Positions 9,219 to 16,730 of a stretch of DNA of 64,000 nucleotides are shown one piece after another. The position numbers were made by a program, and so were the translations under genes. The notes below the pieces were generated by a model. It was not told where the DNA came from, did not search any database, and saw nothing but the letters and a program-made list of their open reading frames with translations. Positions within the stretch are counted from its first letter, which is position 1, and the number at the start of each line of letters is the position of its first letter. Source of the stretch: Oceanomicrobium pacificus (GTDB lineage: Bacteria > Pseudomonadota > Alphaproteobacteria > Rhodobacterales > Rhodobacteraceae); contig NZ_WUWG01000003.1 in assembly GCF_009833495.1 (NCBI RefSeq), positions 496,001 to 560,000 on the forward strand, written 5' to 3'.

Positions 9219-9294
9219 GCCCCTATAGCTCAGCTGGTAGAGCAACTGATTTGTAATCAGTAGGTCCGCGGTTCGAGTCCGTGTGGGGGCACCA
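9219..9294 (+). tRNA. tRNA-Thr (anticodon TGT)
   Basis: A 76-base cloverleaf is present. The acceptor arms GCCCCTA (9219-9225) and TGGGGGC (9284-9290) pair with one G-T wobble. The anticodon stem is ACTGA/TCAGT with loop TTTGTAA, giving anticodon TGT at 9252-9254, which reads ACA threonine codons. The TpsiC arm contains GTTCGAGTC and the D-arm GCTCAGCTGGTAGAGC. Discriminator A and an encoded CCA (9292-9294) complete it. It stands alone, 50 bases after the iron permease gene. Confidence 0.97.
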
Positions 9295-9334
9295 TTTCCA
9301 GCCAGAACTCTCCTGAACACCCGCCTCGGCGGAC

Positions 9335-9874
9335 CTATTCCGGCGCGTTTTCCCGGAAGTGGACCCACGCATCCAGGTCCGTCCCGTCGGCCAGCGTGCA
9401 GCGGCCGGTCTGGTTGCCGTCATCGCCGGACACGATCCGGTAGGCGCCGCCGCTGTCCACGCAGAAAGCCGCTGCCGGGTTGACCATTTGCGCGGATTGC
9501 CCATGGGCCTTTCGGAAATGGTCCCAGCCGTCAACGCGGGTGCCGTCCGCGAGCGTGCAACTGCCATCCGTCAGGTCGTAGCTGCCGCCGCCCTCCACGC
9601 AGAAGGTCGCGGCGGGGTTCGCGAGTGTCACAGGGTCCTGGTCAGCCGCGCGAAAATAGTCCCAGGCATCCAGTGCTTCTCCATCTGCCGTCAGGCAGAC
9701 CCCGGCCCGTCCCGTATCCGTCTCCCGAATGCCGAAGAACCCGCCCTGATCGATGCAATAGACCGCCGCCGGGTTGGCGAGGCGGGTGGTTGCGTCCTCG
9801 GCGCCAGCGGGCAGGACCGGGGCGGTGCAGGCAAGGGCAAGGGCGGTGAGGCAGGTACTGCGGTGTGACATCAT
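9335..9874 (-). CDS. secreted protein with three DUF333 repeats
   Basis: The 179-residue product from the ATG at 9874 has a signal peptide (cut likely after about residue 24, LPAGA|ED). Three consecutive copies of a roughly 48-residue unit follow. Each unit shows the pattern NPAA-x2-C-x3-GG, then a GxC-x-LADG-like stretch and D-x-W-x2-FR. This matches DUF333, a small periplasmic domain found singly or in tandem in poorly understood proteins sometimes labelled putative hemolysin. Conserved cysteine pairs (one pair per repeat) suggest disulfides in the periplasm. An in-frame start at 9952 is possible, but it would put 26 extra residues before the signal peptide. It faces tRNA-Thr and transcribes toward it. 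Confidence 0.82.
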   Translation of the reverse strand: MMSHRSTCLTALALACTAPVLPAGAEDATTRLANPAAVYCIDQGGFFGIRETDTGRAGVCLTADGEALDAWDYFRAADQDPVTLANPAATFCVEGGGSYDLTDGSCTLADGTRVDGWDHFRKAHGQSAQMVNPAAAFCVDSGGAYRIVSGDDGNQTGRCTLADGTDLDAWVHFRENAPE

Positions 9875-10044
9875 CGGTCGCGGCCTTTCGCTTGTGGGCT
9901 GGGCGGTGAGTCTTTCAAACGCCACTATTGCCACCAACGCGAAAGATACCAACAGGAAACCGCATGGGTTCGCACTGGGAAAGCTGGCCGACCCTCCCTA
10001 TATTCGTTTGATAATCCTGTGATTTTGTCCGGCCGGAGGACCCG

Positions 10045-10536
10045 ATGCCCATTGCCCTGAGTGCCATTGTCTTTCTTGCGCTGCTCTACGGGGCGTTCAT
10101 GGTGCCGCGATTCCGCTGGGCCTTTGCCGTGGCTGCGGTTCTGATGGGGCTTGGTGTCGTCGGCTATATGGTCGTCAATGACCGTGCCCGTCCGGCGCAG
10201 GAGGCGCGGATCGCGGTGGAAGAGGTCGAATTGAGCGACCTCAGCTTCACACCCGGGCCACGGTTCCTGACCGTGCAGGGGCGGGCGGTGAACGGGTCCT
10301 CGGACTGGGACCTGCTCGACTTCACCCTTCAGGTGACGGTGTTCGACTGCCCCGATCTGGAAGCCGCTCCGCAGGGCTGCGACACGATCGGCCAGTCACA
10401 GGGCATTGCGCGGGTCTCCATCCCGCCGGGCCAGTTGCGCAGTTTCTCGGTCCCGCTCAGCTTTCCGAACCTGCCCGACGTCATCGGGGAGCCGTTTTGG
10501 GAAGAGGAAATCGTCTCGGTGCGCGCGGGGCGCTGA
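10045..10536 (+). CDS. unrecognised membrane-anchored protein
   Basis: I do not recognise this 163-residue protein. It has two hydrophobic helices at the N-terminus (about 3-17 and 25-45). A soluble, probably periplasmic beta-rich domain of about 110 residues follows, containing two cysteines (in FDCPD and QGCDT) and ending in EIVSVRAGR. A good ribosome site, CCGGAGGA, lies 8-10 bases ahead of the ATG. The domain has the look of a small beta-sandwich with alternating hydrophobic strands. It stands between the DUF333 gene and the pyrimidine locus and shows no operon link to either. Confidence 0.7.
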   Translation: MPIALSAIVFLALLYGAFMVPRFRWAFAVAAVLMGLGVVGYMVVNDRARPAQEARIAVEEVELSDLSFTPGPRFLTVQGRAVNGSSDWDLLDFTLQVTVFDCPDLEAAPQGCDTIGQSQGIARVSIPPGQLRSFSVPLSFPNLPDVIGEPFWEEEIVSVRAGR

Positions 10537-10594
10537 CGGACCGGTGGCTCCGGTCGCGGTTGACCGGGAAGGGCGAATCCGGCAGGGAAATTTC

Positions 10595-10622
10595 TTGACC
10601 GGTTGTGGCACTCTGATAACGT
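10595..10622 (+). promoter_or_regulatory. possible promoter of the pyrimidine degradation operon
   Basis: TTGACC (10595-10600) and TAACGT (10617-10622) are separated by 16 bases. The -35 matches consensus at 5 of 6 positions and the -10 is weak at 3 of 6. The predicted start of transcription falls on the RutR-like palindrome just downstream, a classic arrangement for repression. Confidence 0.35.
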
Positions 10623-10626
10623 GATT

Positions 10627-10642
10627 TTGACCAACGGGTCAA
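10627..10642. promoter_or_regulatory. RutR-like operator upstream of the aminotransferase gene
   Basis: The palindrome TTGACCAACGGGTCAA matches the RutR consensus TTGACCA-NN-TGGTCAA at 13 of 14 fixed positions. It lies 61 bases before the aminotransferase start and a few bases behind the best promoter candidate. A RutR gene sits at the other end of the same locus. In E. coli, RutR releases DNA when it binds uracil. Binding here is inferred from the motif. Confidence 0.72.
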
Positions 10643-10703
10643 TTTTTCAATCCCTTGCGTCCTGCGCCATCACGCAGGCGGCAAGATTGTCACGAGAGAG
10701 ACT

Positions 10704-12032
10704 ATGACTGACGCCCGTTCCATCGCTCCCAACGACCTGCGCGCCTTCTGGATGCCCTTCACGGCAAACCGCCAGTTCAAATCCAATCCGCGCATGTTCG
10801 TGGCGGCGCAGGACATGCATTATACCACGCAGGACGGGCGACAGGTGCTGGACGGCACGGCCGGGCTCTGGTGCTGCAACGCGGGCCACGGGCGCCCCAA
10901 GATCACCGAGGCCATCCGCCAGCAAGCGGGCGAGCTCGATTATGCGCCCGCCTTCCAGATGGGCCACCCGAAAGCATTCGAACTGGCCAACCGGCTGGTC
11001 GATATCGCGCCGGAGGGGATCGACCATGTGTTCTACACGAACTCCGGATCGGAAAGCGTTGATACGGCTCTTAAAATCGCGATTGCATACCATCGCGCTC
11101 GGGGCGAGGGCACCCGGACCCGCCTGATCGGTCGCGAGCGCGGCTATCACGGCGTGAATTTCGGCGGCATCTCGGTCGGCGGCATCGTGGCCAACCGCAA
11201 GCATTACGGCACGCTTCTGACCGGCGTCGACCACCTGCCGCACACGCACCAGCCGGACCTGAACGCCTTTACCCGCGGTCAGCCCCAACATGGCGAGGAT
11301 CTGGCCGACGAGTTGGAGCGGCTGGTCGCGCTGCACGATGCATCCACCATCGCGGCGGTGATCGTCGAGCCGATGGCCGGCTCCACCGGCGTGCTGATCC
11401 CGCCGAAGGGCTATCTGAAGCGCCTGCGCGAGATCACCAAGAAGCACGGCATCCTGCTCATCTTCGACGAGGTCATCACCGGTTTCGGCCGCCTCGGCTC
11501 GCCCTTTGCCGCCCAGCATTACGATGTGCTGCCCGACATGATGACGACGGCCAAGGGCCTGACCAACGGCGTGATCCCGATGGGCGCGGTGCTCTGCACT
11601 TCCGACATTCATGACGCGTTCATGACCGGGCCGGAGAACATGATCGAACTGTTCCACGGCTACACCTATTCCGGCAACCCGATGGCGGCGGCAGCCGGTA
11701 TCGCGACGCTCGACACCTATGCCGAGGACGGTCTTCTGACCCGCGCGGCGGAACTGGCACCCTATTGGGAGGATGCGCTCCATTCGCTGAAGGGCCTGCC
11801 GCATGTGATCGACATCCGCAACACCGGCCTGATCGGCGGCATCGAACTGGAGCCGATTGCCGGTGCGCCGACGAAACGCGCCTTCCAGGCCTTCCTCGAT
11901 TGTTATGACCGCGGCGTGCTTGTGCGCACGACGGGCGACATCATCGCGCTGTCCCCGCCGCTCATCATCGAGAAATCGCATATCGACACGCTCGTGGGCA
12001 CCATCGCTGATGTGCTGAAACAGCTGGACTGA
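10704..12032 (+). CDS. class III omega-amino acid:pyruvate aminotransferase (probable beta-alanine aminotransferase)
   Basis: This PLP-dependent class III aminotransferase of 442 residues most likely transaminates beta-alanine or 3-aminoisobutyrate, the end products of uracil and thymine breakdown, to semialdehydes. PLP-site features are visible: GSES near 115, FDEVITGFGR (D255) and the Schiff-base lysine K284 in TTAKGLTNG. It is the first gene of the pyrimidine locus, 13 bases before the amidohydrolase gene. The specific substrate is inferred from neighbours; the family also uses other omega-amino acids and amines. A RutR-like operator lies upstream. Confidence 0.88.
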   Translation: MTDARSIAPNDLRAFWMPFTANRQFKSNPRMFVAAQDMHYTTQDGRQVLDGTAGLWCCNAGHGRPKITEAIRQQAGELDYAPAFQMGHPKAFELANRLVDIAPEGIDHVFYTNSGSESVDTALKIAIAYHRARGEGTRTRLIGRERGYHGVNFGGISVGGIVANRKHYGTLLTGVDHLPHTHQPDLNAFTRGQPQHGEDLADELERLVALHDASTIAAVIVEPMAGSTGVLIPPKGYLKRLREITKKHGILLIFDEVITGFGRLGSPFAAQHYDVLPDMMTTAKGLTNGVIPMGAVLCTSDIHDAFMTGPENMIELFHGYTYSGNPMAAAAGIATLDTYAEDGLLTRAAELAPYWEDALHSLKGLPHVIDIRNTGLIGGIELEPIAGAPTKRAFQAFLDCYDRGVLVRTTGDIIALSPPLIIEKSHIDTLVGTIADVLKQLD

Positions 12033-12045
12033 CAGGGAGACACAC

Positions 12046-13305
12046 ATGGCCGCACCAGCGGAGAACATGAAGATCAATGGCGACCGCCTGTGGGACAGCC
12101 TCATGGAAATGGCCCAGATCGGGCCAGGTGTCGCAGGCGGCAATAACCGCCAGACACTGACCGACGAGGATGCCGAGGGCCGGGCCCTGTTCCAGAAATG
12201 GTGTGAGGATGCCGGGCTGACGATGGGTGTCGACCAGATGGGCAACATGTTTGCCCGTCGCGAAGGCACCGATCCGGACGCGCTGCCGGTCTATGTCGGC
12301 TCGCATTTGGACACCCAGCCCACCGGCGGCAAATATGACGGTGTGCTGGGTGTGCTCGGCGGGCTGGAGCTGGTGCGGACCCTCAATGATTTCGGCCTAA
12401 AGACGCGGCATCCGATCGTTGTGACCAACTGGACGAACGAGGAGGGCACCCGCTTCGCACCGGCCATGCTCGCCTCGGGCGTTTTTGCCGGTATGCACAC
12501 GCAGGACTGGGCCTATGACCGGGTCGATGCCAAAGGCAAGCGCTTCGGCGACGAGCTGGAGCGGATCGGCTGGCGTGGTGAGGAGACCGTCGGCGATCGC
12601 AAGATGCACGCCTTTTTCGAGTTGCATATCGAACAGGGTCCGATCCTCGAGGCCGAGGACAAGGATATCGGCGTCGTCACGCACGGGCAGGGGCTCTGGT
12701 GGATTCAGGTCACGCTGACCGGCAAGGAAAGCCACACCGGCTCCACGCCGATGCCGATGCGCCGCAATGCCGGCCTTGGCATGGCGCGGATCACTGAACT
12801 GGTGCACGAGATCGCGATGGACAACCAGCCCGAGGCCGTCGGTGCCATCGGGCATATCGACGTCTATCCCAATTCGCGCAACGTGATCCCCGGCCAGACG
12901 GTCTTCACCATCGATTTCCGCTCGCCGCATCAGGATGTGCTGGATGCGATGAAGGCGCGGCTGGAAAAGGAAGCGCCGAAAATCGCCGAGGATCTGGGGC
13001 TGGAGATTGCCTTCGAGGAGGCGGGGCATTTCGATCCGGTGACCTTCGACGATGATTGCGTCGCCGCCGTGCGCCGCGCGGCGGAACGGCTGGGCTACAG
13101 CCACCGGAACCTGATTTCCGGCGCCGGACATGATGCCTGCTGGATCAACCGGGTGGCCCCGACCGCGATGGTCATGTGCCCCTGCGTCGACGGGCTGAGC
13201 CACAACGAGGCGGAGGAGATCAGCCCTGCCTGGGCCGAGGCGGGCGCCAATGTGCTCTTCCACGCAGTGGTGGAGACCGCCGGTCTCGTGGAAGAGGATG
13301 ACTGA
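12046..13305 (+). CDS. Zn-dependent N-carbamoyl amidohydrolase (probable beta-ureidopropionase)
   Basis: The 419-residue protein belongs to the M20-type N-carbamoyl-amino acid hydrolase / allantoate amidohydrolase family. Metal-site residues are visible: H87 and D89 in GSHLDTQ, D98, E132-E133 in NEEG, H194 in HIEQGP, and H386 in GLSHNEAE. H230 in SHTGSTPM and H362 in GAGHDA complete the usual active-site set. Between an aminotransferase and a dihydropyrimidinase it most likely hydrolyses N-carbamoyl-beta-alanine to beta-alanine, CO2 and ammonia, the third step of reductive pyrimidine degradation. The name pydC is used for this role, but family members differ in substrate. Confidence 0.88.
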   Translation: MAAPAENMKINGDRLWDSLMEMAQIGPGVAGGNNRQTLTDEDAEGRALFQKWCEDAGLTMGVDQMGNMFARREGTDPDALPVYVGSHLDTQPTGGKYDGVLGVLGGLELVRTLNDFGLKTRHPIVVTNWTNEEGTRFAPAMLASGVFAGMHTQDWAYDRVDAKGKRFGDELERIGWRGEETVGDRKMHAFFELHIEQGPILEAEDKDIGVVTHGQGLWWIQVTLTGKESHTGSTPMPMRRNAGLGMARITELVHEIAMDNQPEAVGAIGHIDVYPNSRNVIPGQTVFTIDFRSPHQDVLDAMKARLEKEAPKIAEDLGLEIAFEEAGHFDPVTFDDDCVAAVRRAAERLGYSHRNLISGAGHDACWINRVAPTAMVMCPCVDGLSHNEAEEISPAWAEAGANVLFHAVVETAGLVEEDD

Positions 13306-13314
13306 CAGACTTTC

Positions 13315-13346
13315 GCGCCCGCGCACCCGGACAGGGGCGCGGGCGC
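13315..13346 (+). other. perfect stem-loop between the amidohydrolase and dihydropyrimidinase genes
   Basis: GCGCCCGCGC and GCGCGGGCGC form a perfect 10-bp GC stem with a 12-base loop, 10 bases after the amidohydrolase stop. No T-run follows, so readthrough to dihydropyrimidinase is likely. It may stabilise or partially attenuate the mRNA. Confidence 0.45.
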
Positions 13347-13404
13347 ATCAGCAAAGAGGATCGGGTCACGCAATCCGGTCCCGCCGCACCAACAGGAGGG
13401 TCGT

Positions 13405-14865
13405 ATGACCAAGGTTATCAAAGGGGGCACCGTCTGCACGGCCGACCGGACGTGGAAGGCCGACGTGCTCATCGAAGGCGAGATCATCAAGCAGATCGGC
13501 GAGGATCTGAAAGGTGACGAATATATCGACGCCGAGGGCGCCTATGTGATCCCGGGCGGGATCGACCCGCATACCCATCTGGAAATGCCCTTCATGGGCA
13601 CAACGGCGGCCGAAACCTTCGAGAGCGGCACCTGGGCGGCGGCGGCGGGCGGCACCACCATGCTCGTCGATTTCTGCCTGCCCGGCGCGGACGGTTCGAT
13701 CAAGAACGCGATCAACGAATGGCACCGCAAGTCCGCGCCGCAGATCTGCTCGGATATCGGCTATCACATGGCGATCACCGGCTGGGACGAGACGATCTTC
13801 GCCGAGATGGAGGACGCCGTGAAAATGGGCGTCAACTCCTTCAAGCATTTCATGGCCTACAAGGGCGCGCTGATGATCGAGGATGACGAGATGTTCGCAT
13901 CCTTCAAGCGCTGCGGCGAGCTGGGCGCACTGCCCATGGTCCATGCGGAGAACGGCGATCTGGTGGCCGAGTTGCAGCAGAAGTACCTGGCCGAGGGCAT
14001 CACCGGGCCGGAAGGTCATGCCTATTCGCGCCCGCCGGAGCTGGAGGGCGAGGCCGCGAACCGCGCCATCACCATTGCCGACGCGGCCGGCGTGCCGCTC
14101 TATATCGTGCATGTGTCCTGCGAACAGGCGCATGAGGCGATCCGGCGCGCGCGCCAGAAGGGGATGCGGGTCTATGGCGAGCCGCTGATCCAGTTCCTGA
14201 CGCTCGACGAGTCGGAATATTTTGACAAGGATTGGGACCATGCCGCGCGGCGGGTCATGTCGCCGCCCTTCCGGTCCAAGGACCATCAGGACAGCCTCTG
14301 GGCGGGTCTGCAATCGGGGTCGCTGCAAGTGGTCGCGACGGACCACGCGGCCTTCACGACCGACCAGAAGCGGATGGGAAGGGACAATTTCACCCTGATC
14401 CCGAACGGCTCGAACGGGCTGGAGGAACGGCTCGCCGTGCTCTGGACCCGAGGTGTGGAAACCGGCCGGCTGACGCCCAACGAATTTGTTGCGGCCACCT
14501 CGACCAACGTGGCCAAGATCCTCAACATCTATCCGCGCAAGGGCGCGATCGTCGAAGGGGCGGATGCTGATATCGTCGTCTGGGACCCGAAGATTTCCAA
14601 GATGATCTCCACCTCCAACCACCATTCGGTGCTCGACTATAACGTCTTCGAAGGCTTCGACGTGTCGGCGCAAGCCCGTTACACGCTCAACCGCGGTGAC
14701 GTGATCTGGGCCTGGGGCAAGAACAGCCAGCCGCAACCGGGGCGTGGCAAGTTCATCCCGCGTCCGGCCTTCCCGTCGGCAAGCGTCGCGCTGTCCAAAT
14801 GGAAGGAACTGACCGCGCCGAAACGGATCGAACGCGATCCGCTCAACATCCCCGCCGGGATCTGA
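13405..14865 (+). CDS. hydA: dihydropyrimidinase (hydantoinase)
   Basis: This enzyme opens the ring of dihydrouracil or dihydrothymine to the N-carbamoyl beta-amino acid, the second step of the pathway. The 486-residue amidohydrolase has all metal-site residues: H56 and H58 in GIDPHTHLE, K153 (the carbamylated lysine) in FMAYKG, H180 in PMVHAEN, H236 in IVHVSC, and D313 in ATDHAAF. Length and motifs fit bacterial D-hydantoinase/dihydropyrimidinase closely. The ribosome site AGGAGG sits 8 bases before the ATG. It lies between the amidohydrolase gene and an ABC importer. Confidence 0.95.
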   Translation: MTKVIKGGTVCTADRTWKADVLIEGEIIKQIGEDLKGDEYIDAEGAYVIPGGIDPHTHLEMPFMGTTAAETFESGTWAAAAGGTTMLVDFCLPGADGSIKNAINEWHRKSAPQICSDIGYHMAITGWDETIFAEMEDAVKMGVNSFKHFMAYKGALMIEDDEMFASFKRCGELGALPMVHAENGDLVAELQQKYLAEGITGPEGHAYSRPPELEGEAANRAITIADAAGVPLYIVHVSCEQAHEAIRRARQKGMRVYGEPLIQFLTLDESEYFDKDWDHAARRVMSPPFRSKDHQDSLWAGLQSGSLQVVATDHAAFTTDQKRMGRDNFTLIPNGSNGLEERLAVLWTRGVETGRLTPNEFVAATSTNVAKILNIYPRKGAIVEGADADIVVWDPKISKMISTSNHHSVLDYNVFEGFDVSAQARYTLNRGDVIWAWGKNSQPQPGRGKFIPRPAFPSASVALSKWKELTAPKRIERDPLNIPAGI

Positions 14866-14903
14866 CCAAGGGGGCAAGGCGCCTGCGCGCCGGCCCGCAC
14901 CGT

Positions 14904-14919
14904 CCGCCCGAAGGGGCGG
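14904..14919 (+). other. small GC hairpin before the ABC ATPase gene
   Basis: CCGCCC and GGGCGG pair around the tetraloop GAAG, ending 11 bases before the ATG of the importer ATPase gene. At this position it could modulate translation initiation or protect the downstream mRNA. Only the pairing is certain. Confidence 0.35.
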
Positions 14920-14930
14920 GCGGCCCGACC

Positions 14931-15731
14931 ATGAAAGAAAGACCAGACGTGACAAAGACCCCGGTGATCGCGGCCCGCGACCTCAGCCTGACCTTCGAGA
15001 CAAATGACGGGCCGGTCCACGCCCTGAAAGATGTGACCCTCGACATCGAGGAAGGGGAGTTCGTTTCCTTCATCGGACCGTCGGGCTGCGGCAAGACGAC
15101 GTTCCTTCGGGTGATCGCGGATCTCGAACAGCCGACCGGCGGCACGATCACCGTCAACGGCCAGACCCCGCGCCAGGCGCGCCTGGCGCGCGCTTACGGC
15201 TACGTGTTCCAGGCGGCGGGCCTGCTGCCCTGGCGGACGATCGGGCGCAACATCGCCCTGCCGCTGGAGATCATCGGCCTGTCGAAAGAGGAACAAGCCG
15301 AGAAGGTCGCGCAGGTCCTCGATCTTGTCGACCTGTCCGGGTTCGACAAGAAGTATCCCTGGCAGCTGTCGGGCGGCATGCAGCAGCGCGCGTCGATCGC
15401 GCGGGCGCTGGCTTTTGACGCGGACATCCTTTTGATGGACGAACCGTTCGGCGCGCTCGACGAGATCGTGCGCGACCATCTGAACGAACAACTGCTCGCG
15501 CTCTGGGCGCGTACCGGCAAGACCATCGGCTTTGTCACCCATTCGATCCCCGAAGCCGTCTACTTGTCGACCAAGATTGTCGTCATGTCGCCGCGGCCGG
15601 GGCGCGTTACGGACGTGATCGAGAGCAGCCTGCCGAAGGAGCGGCCGCTCGATATCCGGGAGACGCCGGAGTTTCTGGAAATCGCGCACCGCGTGCGCGA
15701 GGGCCTGCGCGCGGGGCATTCCTATGATTGA
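14931..15731 (+). CDS. ABC transporter ATP-binding protein of a probable pyrimidine importer
   Basis: This is the ATPase of an NMT1/THI5- or SsuB/TauB-like importer, 266 residues long. Walker A GPSGCGKTT (49-57), Q-loop in YVFQAAGLLPW, signature LSGGMQQR (146-153) and Walker B ILLMDEPFGALDE (166-178) are intact. The start at 14931 is the first ATG in frame near the conserved domain; a GTG at 14949 is an alternative. The gene lies inside the pyrimidine catabolic locus, followed by two permeases and a binding protein. The substrate (uracil, thymine or a reduced pyrimidine) is inferred from context. A 22-bp perfect palindrome lies within the coding sequence. Confidence 0.9.
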   Translation: MKERPDVTKTPVIAARDLSLTFETNDGPVHALKDVTLDIEEGEFVSFIGPSGCGKTTFLRVIADLEQPTGGTITVNGQTPRQARLARAYGYVFQAAGLLPWRTIGRNIALPLEIIGLSKEEQAEKVAQVLDLVDLSGFDKKYPWQLSGGMQQRASIARALAFDADILLMDEPFGALDEIVRDHLNEQLLALWARTGKTIGFVTHSIPEAVYLSTKIVVMSPRPGRVTDVIESSLPKERPLDIRETPEFLEIAHRVREGLRAGHSYD

Positions 15732-15858
15732 GGCGGTTCTGCACCGGGTAGCACGGATCGGGCTGCGGCTCCTGTGTGCGGTGGCTTACGCCGCCGGCGT
15801 CGGGGCCGGACTGATGCGGGGTGTGCGGCTCGGCCTGAACGGGCGGTTGCCGTCATGA
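15724..15858 (+). CDS. possible 44-residue coupled small protein
   Basis: This short ORF starts 8 bases before the end of the ATPase gene and ends with an ATGA overlap on the permease start, so it exactly bridges the two genes. The product is basic and hydrophobic in the middle, with LRLLCAVAYAAGVGAGLM (residues 15-31) able to form a membrane helix. Its layout resembles translationally coupled small subunits in this operon. There is no strong ribosome site of its own. It may instead be just a coupling device keeping ribosomes on the mRNA. I do not recognise a family. Confidence 0.45.
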   Translation: MIEAVLHRVARIGLRLLCAVAYAAGVGAGLMRGVRLGLNGRLPS

Positions 15859-16730
15859 GCCGGTTCCTGTCCCACGCCCTGCCGATCCTGACCGTCGTCG
15901 CCCTGATCGTCGGTCTCTGGTATCTCGCGGCCATCGCGCTCAACGCCCCGTGGGCACGCGATCAGGCGACCCGCGCGGGCGTTGACCTCAGCGCGTCGGA
16001 ACTGGTGGCCGACACGTGGAGCCAGGACAAGCCGAAATTGCCGGCCCCGCACCAGATTGCCACCGAGATCTGGGAAACCACGGCAGAAAAGAAAATCACG
16101 TCGAAGCGCTCGCTCGTCTATCACGGCTGGATCACGCTCTCGGCGACGCTCTTGGGCTTCGTTTTCGGCGCAGGCTTCGGCATCCTGCTTGCCATCGGCA
16201 TCGTCTATAACCGGGCGATGGACATGAGCGTCATGCCCTGGGTCATCGCGAGCCAGGCGATCCCGATTCTGGCCATCGCGCCGATGATCATCGTGGTGCT
16301 GAACGCGGTCGGCCTGTCGGGCCTGATCCCGAAGGCAATCATTTCCATGTATCTGAGCTTCTTCCCGGTCGTCGTCGGCATGGTCAAGGGGCTGCGCAGC
16401 CCTGACGCGATGCTGATCGACCAGATGCGGACTTATAGCGCTTCGCCGGCCCAGACCTTCTGGAAATTGCGCTTCCCCTCGTCGGTGCCGTATCTCTTCA
16501 CGTCGCTGAAGGTCGCGGTGGCGGCCTCGCTCGTCGGTGCGATCGTCGGCGAGTTGCCGACCGGCGCGGTCGCCGGGCTCGGCGCGCGCCTGCTTGCGGG
16601 CAGCTATTACGGGCAGACGATCCAGATCTGGTCGGCGCTCATCTCGGCCGCGGCGCTCGCGGCCTGCCTTGTCGGGATCGTCGGGCTGGTCGAGCGGGTT
16701 GTGAACAAACGTATGGGGTTCGCGCGATGA
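15855..16730 (+). CDS. ABC transporter permease of a probable pyrimidine importer (first)
   Basis: The 291-residue protein is a binding-protein-dependent permease (SsuC/TauC-like) with about six membrane helices. The first helix (10-30) is followed by a long polar segment of about 65 residues before the core. The EAA-type cytoplasmic loop lies around residues 185-215 (DQMRTYSASPAQTFWKLRFP). The ATG at 15855 overlaps the preceding small ORF, and the gene overlaps the second permease by 4 bases. With two different permease genes, the importer is probably a heterodimeric channel. Confidence 0.9.
   Translation: MSRFLSHALPILTVVALIVGLWYLAAIALNAPWARDQATRAGVDLSASELVADTWSQDKPKLPAPHQIATEIWETTAEKKITSKRSLVYHGWITLSATLLGFVFGAGFGILLAIGIVYNRAMDMSVMPWVIASQAIPILAIAPMIIVVLNAVGLSGLIPKAIISMYLSFFPVVVGMVKGLRSPDAMLIDQMRTYSASPAQTFWKLRFPSSVPYLFTSLKVAVAASLVGAIVGELPTGAVAGLGARLLAGSYYGQTIQIWSALISAAALAACLVGIVGLVERVVNKRMGFAR

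Noticed and set aside
9223-9567. Minus-strand open frames running through tRNA-Thr.
   Set aside because: They cover a complete cloverleaf with encoded CCA and overlap the DUF333 gene in another frame; no protein character.
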